A stretch of DNA of 64,000 nucleotides from Cetobacterium sp. 8H (GTDB taxonomy: Bacteria > Fusobacteriota > Fusobacteriia > Fusobacteriales > Fusobacteriaceae), in the NCBI RefSeq assembly GCF_014250675.1, contig NZ_JACHTG010000005.1, positions 1 through 64,000 of the forward strand, in the 5' to 3' direction. Positions 62,765 to 64,000 of the stretch are shown here, one piece after another (positions within the stretch are counted from its first letter, which is position 1; every line of letters begins with the position of its first letter). The notes under the pieces are model-generated. The model searched no databases. It saw only the letters and a program-made list of their open reading frames with translations, and was not told the origin of the DNA. The position numbers and the translations under genes are program-made.

Positions 62765-63397
62765 ATGTTAACAGCAGAACAAAAAAAGTCAATAACTGGT
62801 TGGGGATCACTATTTATATTGATGGTAATGTTTTCAGGATTATTAAAAGATCATCAAACATTAAGAGCTTTTGATTTTAGTTATCTTTTAGGAAAATTTG
62901 GAATAATAACAGACAAGATAAATTTTACTGGAAAAGGCGGAGATGGAACAAGACAGGGTTTTTTAGTGGCATTAACCTTAGCGCCATCATTGATGCTATC
63001 ATCCGGACTAATAACTGTTGCTCAAGAACTGGGAGCATTAGAAGCGGCTTCTAAATTTTTTAGTCCAATTTTAAGGCCATTAATGGGAATTCCAGGGAGT
63101 GCAGGGCTAGCATTTGTAAGTTCTTTTACATCATCGGATGTTGGGGCAATTATGACAAGAGAGTTATATAGTGATAACTATATAACAGAAGAGGAAAGAG
63201 CTATATTTGTGGCATATCAATATGCCTCATCAGGAGTTGTAACAAATACTATATCAGCAGGTGGTCCATTGTTAGGAATATCATTACTTCCTCTTGGTGG
63301 AATTATAATGATTCAATTTGCAATGAAAATAGTGGGTGCAAATATAGTGAGACTTATTATAAAAAAAAGTAAAAAAAGTGTTGAATATGCAGCTTAA
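62765..63397 (+). CDS. Nucleoside-recognition (Gate) membrane protein, first half
   Basis: A 210-residue membrane protein with about five helices and the Gate-domain pattern: FSPILRPLMGIPGSAGLAFVSSFTSSDVGAIM. Similar to YjiH and to SpmA. It is paired with the next gene, which has the same fold, so the two probably build one heteromeric transporter, here for the substrate or product of the M20 peptidase. Confidence 0.82.
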   Translation: MLTAEQKKSITGWGSLFILMVMFSGLLKDHQTLRAFDFSYLLGKFGIITDKINFTGKGGDGTRQGFLVALTLAPSLMLSSGLITVAQELGALEAASKFFSPILRPLMGIPGSAGLAFVSSFTSSDVGAIMTRELYSDNYITEEERAIFVAYQYASSGVVTNTISAGGPLLGISLLPLGGIIMIQFAMKIVGANIVRLIIKKSKKSVEYAA

Positions 63398-63409
63398 TGG
63401 AGGAAAAAA

Positions 63410-63886
63410 GTGGAGCAAGTAAAAAATAAACAAAGTGTTGTAGAAATATTTATGAAGGGAGCAAAAAAAGGTTTGAATATAACCTTGGAGCAAATTGCGC
63501 CAGCAATGGTTTTAGCATATGCACTAATTGTTTTTTTAAGAACAACAGGACTTATGGATGTAATTGCTAAAATGTTAACACCTGTTATGGGATTATTTGG
63601 TCTTCCTGGCGAAGCAGCTTTAGTTATAATTGCAGCCTTTTTTGCAAAAGCAGCAGGAGCTGCAACTGGATTAATGTTGTATCAAGAAGGTATATTAACT
63701 CAAGAACAAGCAACAATATTATATCCTGCGGTTATTCTAATGGGAACATTAGTTGGACATTATGCTAGAATAGTTATTATTTCAGGAGTTTCAAAAAAAT
63801 ATTATAAATTATTACTAATAGTACCACTAATAGATGCTACATTAGCTATGTTTGTAACAAGAATAATTTTACAAATATCAAAATAA
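63410..63886 (+). CDS. Nucleoside-recognition (Gate) membrane protein, second half
   Basis: A 158-residue membrane protein starting at GTG 63410 after GGAGG. It shows the matching Gate motif LTPVMGLFGLPGEAALVIIAAFFAKAAGAATGL, with about four helices. Only 12 bp separate it from its partner. In other bacteria both halves can be one protein (YjiH-like) or two (SpmA/SpmB). Confidence 0.82.
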   Translation: MEQVKNKQSVVEIFMKGAKKGLNITLEQIAPAMVLAYALIVFLRTTGLMDVIAKMLTPVMGLFGLPGEAALVIIAAFFAKAAGAATGLMLYQEGILTQEQATILYPAVILMGTLVGHYARIVIISGVSKKYYKLLLIVPLIDATLAMFVTRIILQISK

Positions 63887-63896
63887 ATATCATTTA

Positions 63897-63945
63897 AAAC
63901 CTCCAAGTTAAGAGATTGTTAATTCATTTAATCGGGAGGTTTTAT
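63897..63945 (+). terminator. Terminator at the right end
   Basis: AAAACCTCC (63897-63905) pairs with GGAGGTTTT (63935-63943). No further gene can be recognised in the remaining bases. Confidence 0.75.
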
Positions 63946-64000
63946 ATATTTTATTAGTAATATTTTTGAATTTTTCTTCTTTATGCAGCAATTAGTGTTT

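Overview
The window is about 64 kb of AT-rich DNA. Its gene content points to an anaerobic Gram-negative member of the Fusobacteriota (Cetobacterium/Fusobacterium-like): outer-membrane beta-barrel and TonB-dependent receptor genes sit beside low-GC, Clostridium-like metabolism such as ThiH-type thiazole synthesis, B12-dependent glycerol dehydratase, Etf-linked acyl-CoA dehydrogenases and NapH-like ferredoxins. The genus is inferred from content only.

Left end (1-3.8 kb): a replication and partition module of plasmid type. It has a ParB-position gene cut by the window edge, parA, a Rep initiator split over three reading frames, and 22-bp iterons. I infer that the window lies on a plasmid, megaplasmid or chromid. 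Both Rep frame junctions fall on in-phase A_AAA_AAG heptamers, the classic -1 frameshift signal.

3.8-15.8 kb: flavodoxin, a FrnE/DsbA-like oxidoreductase, a D-Ala-D-Ala carboxypeptidase, a TPP riboswitch with terminator driving thiSGHFE, and a sugar ABC transporter operon with an isomerase and a Gfo/Idh/MocA dehydrogenase.

15.8-30.1 kb: a MarR-regulated HlyD/DUF2955 efflux operon, a secreted metallo-beta-lactamase-fold protein with its own MarR gene (apparently starting at ATA) and a 40-bp perfect palindrome, MsrA, an esterase, DUF2023/DUF2325 genes, an exported FMN/FAD reductase divergent from a LacI regulator, an HD protein, a candidate sigmaE-dependent C-rich sRNA, a decayed fucI, a cold-shock protein and a polyferredoxin.

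30.2-39.1 kb: a two-component system, a small secreted protein, Ndk, a cation/proton antiporter fused to an EIIA-like domain, and metNIQ plus an M20 amidohydrolase. The met operon is preceded by a 24-codon methionine-rich leader peptide and mutually exclusive hairpins, which looks like methionine transcription attenuation.

39.2-49.0 kb: a PocR/AraC regulator, coenzyme-B12 glycerol (diol) dehydratase with reactivase, a GlcG/HbpS-like protein, divergent 1,3-propanediol dehydrogenase, and a TonB-dependent receptor.

49.0-60.3 kb: the most unusual locus. A single 826-residue protein joins a MerR DNA-binding domain, a coiled coil, a GyrI-like domain, an FMN-binding domain and a fumarate-reductase-type FAD domain. 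It is divergent from an operon of acyl-CoA dehydrogenase, EtfB, EtfA, MFS transporter, second acyl-CoA dehydrogenase, CoA-transferase and glycerol kinase. I propose a sensor of an unsaturated acid controlling a CoA-dependent enoate-reduction pathway.

60.5-64.0 kb: an XRE-HTH/methyltransferase fusion, an M20 peptidase and a two-gene nucleoside-gate-type membrane transporter.
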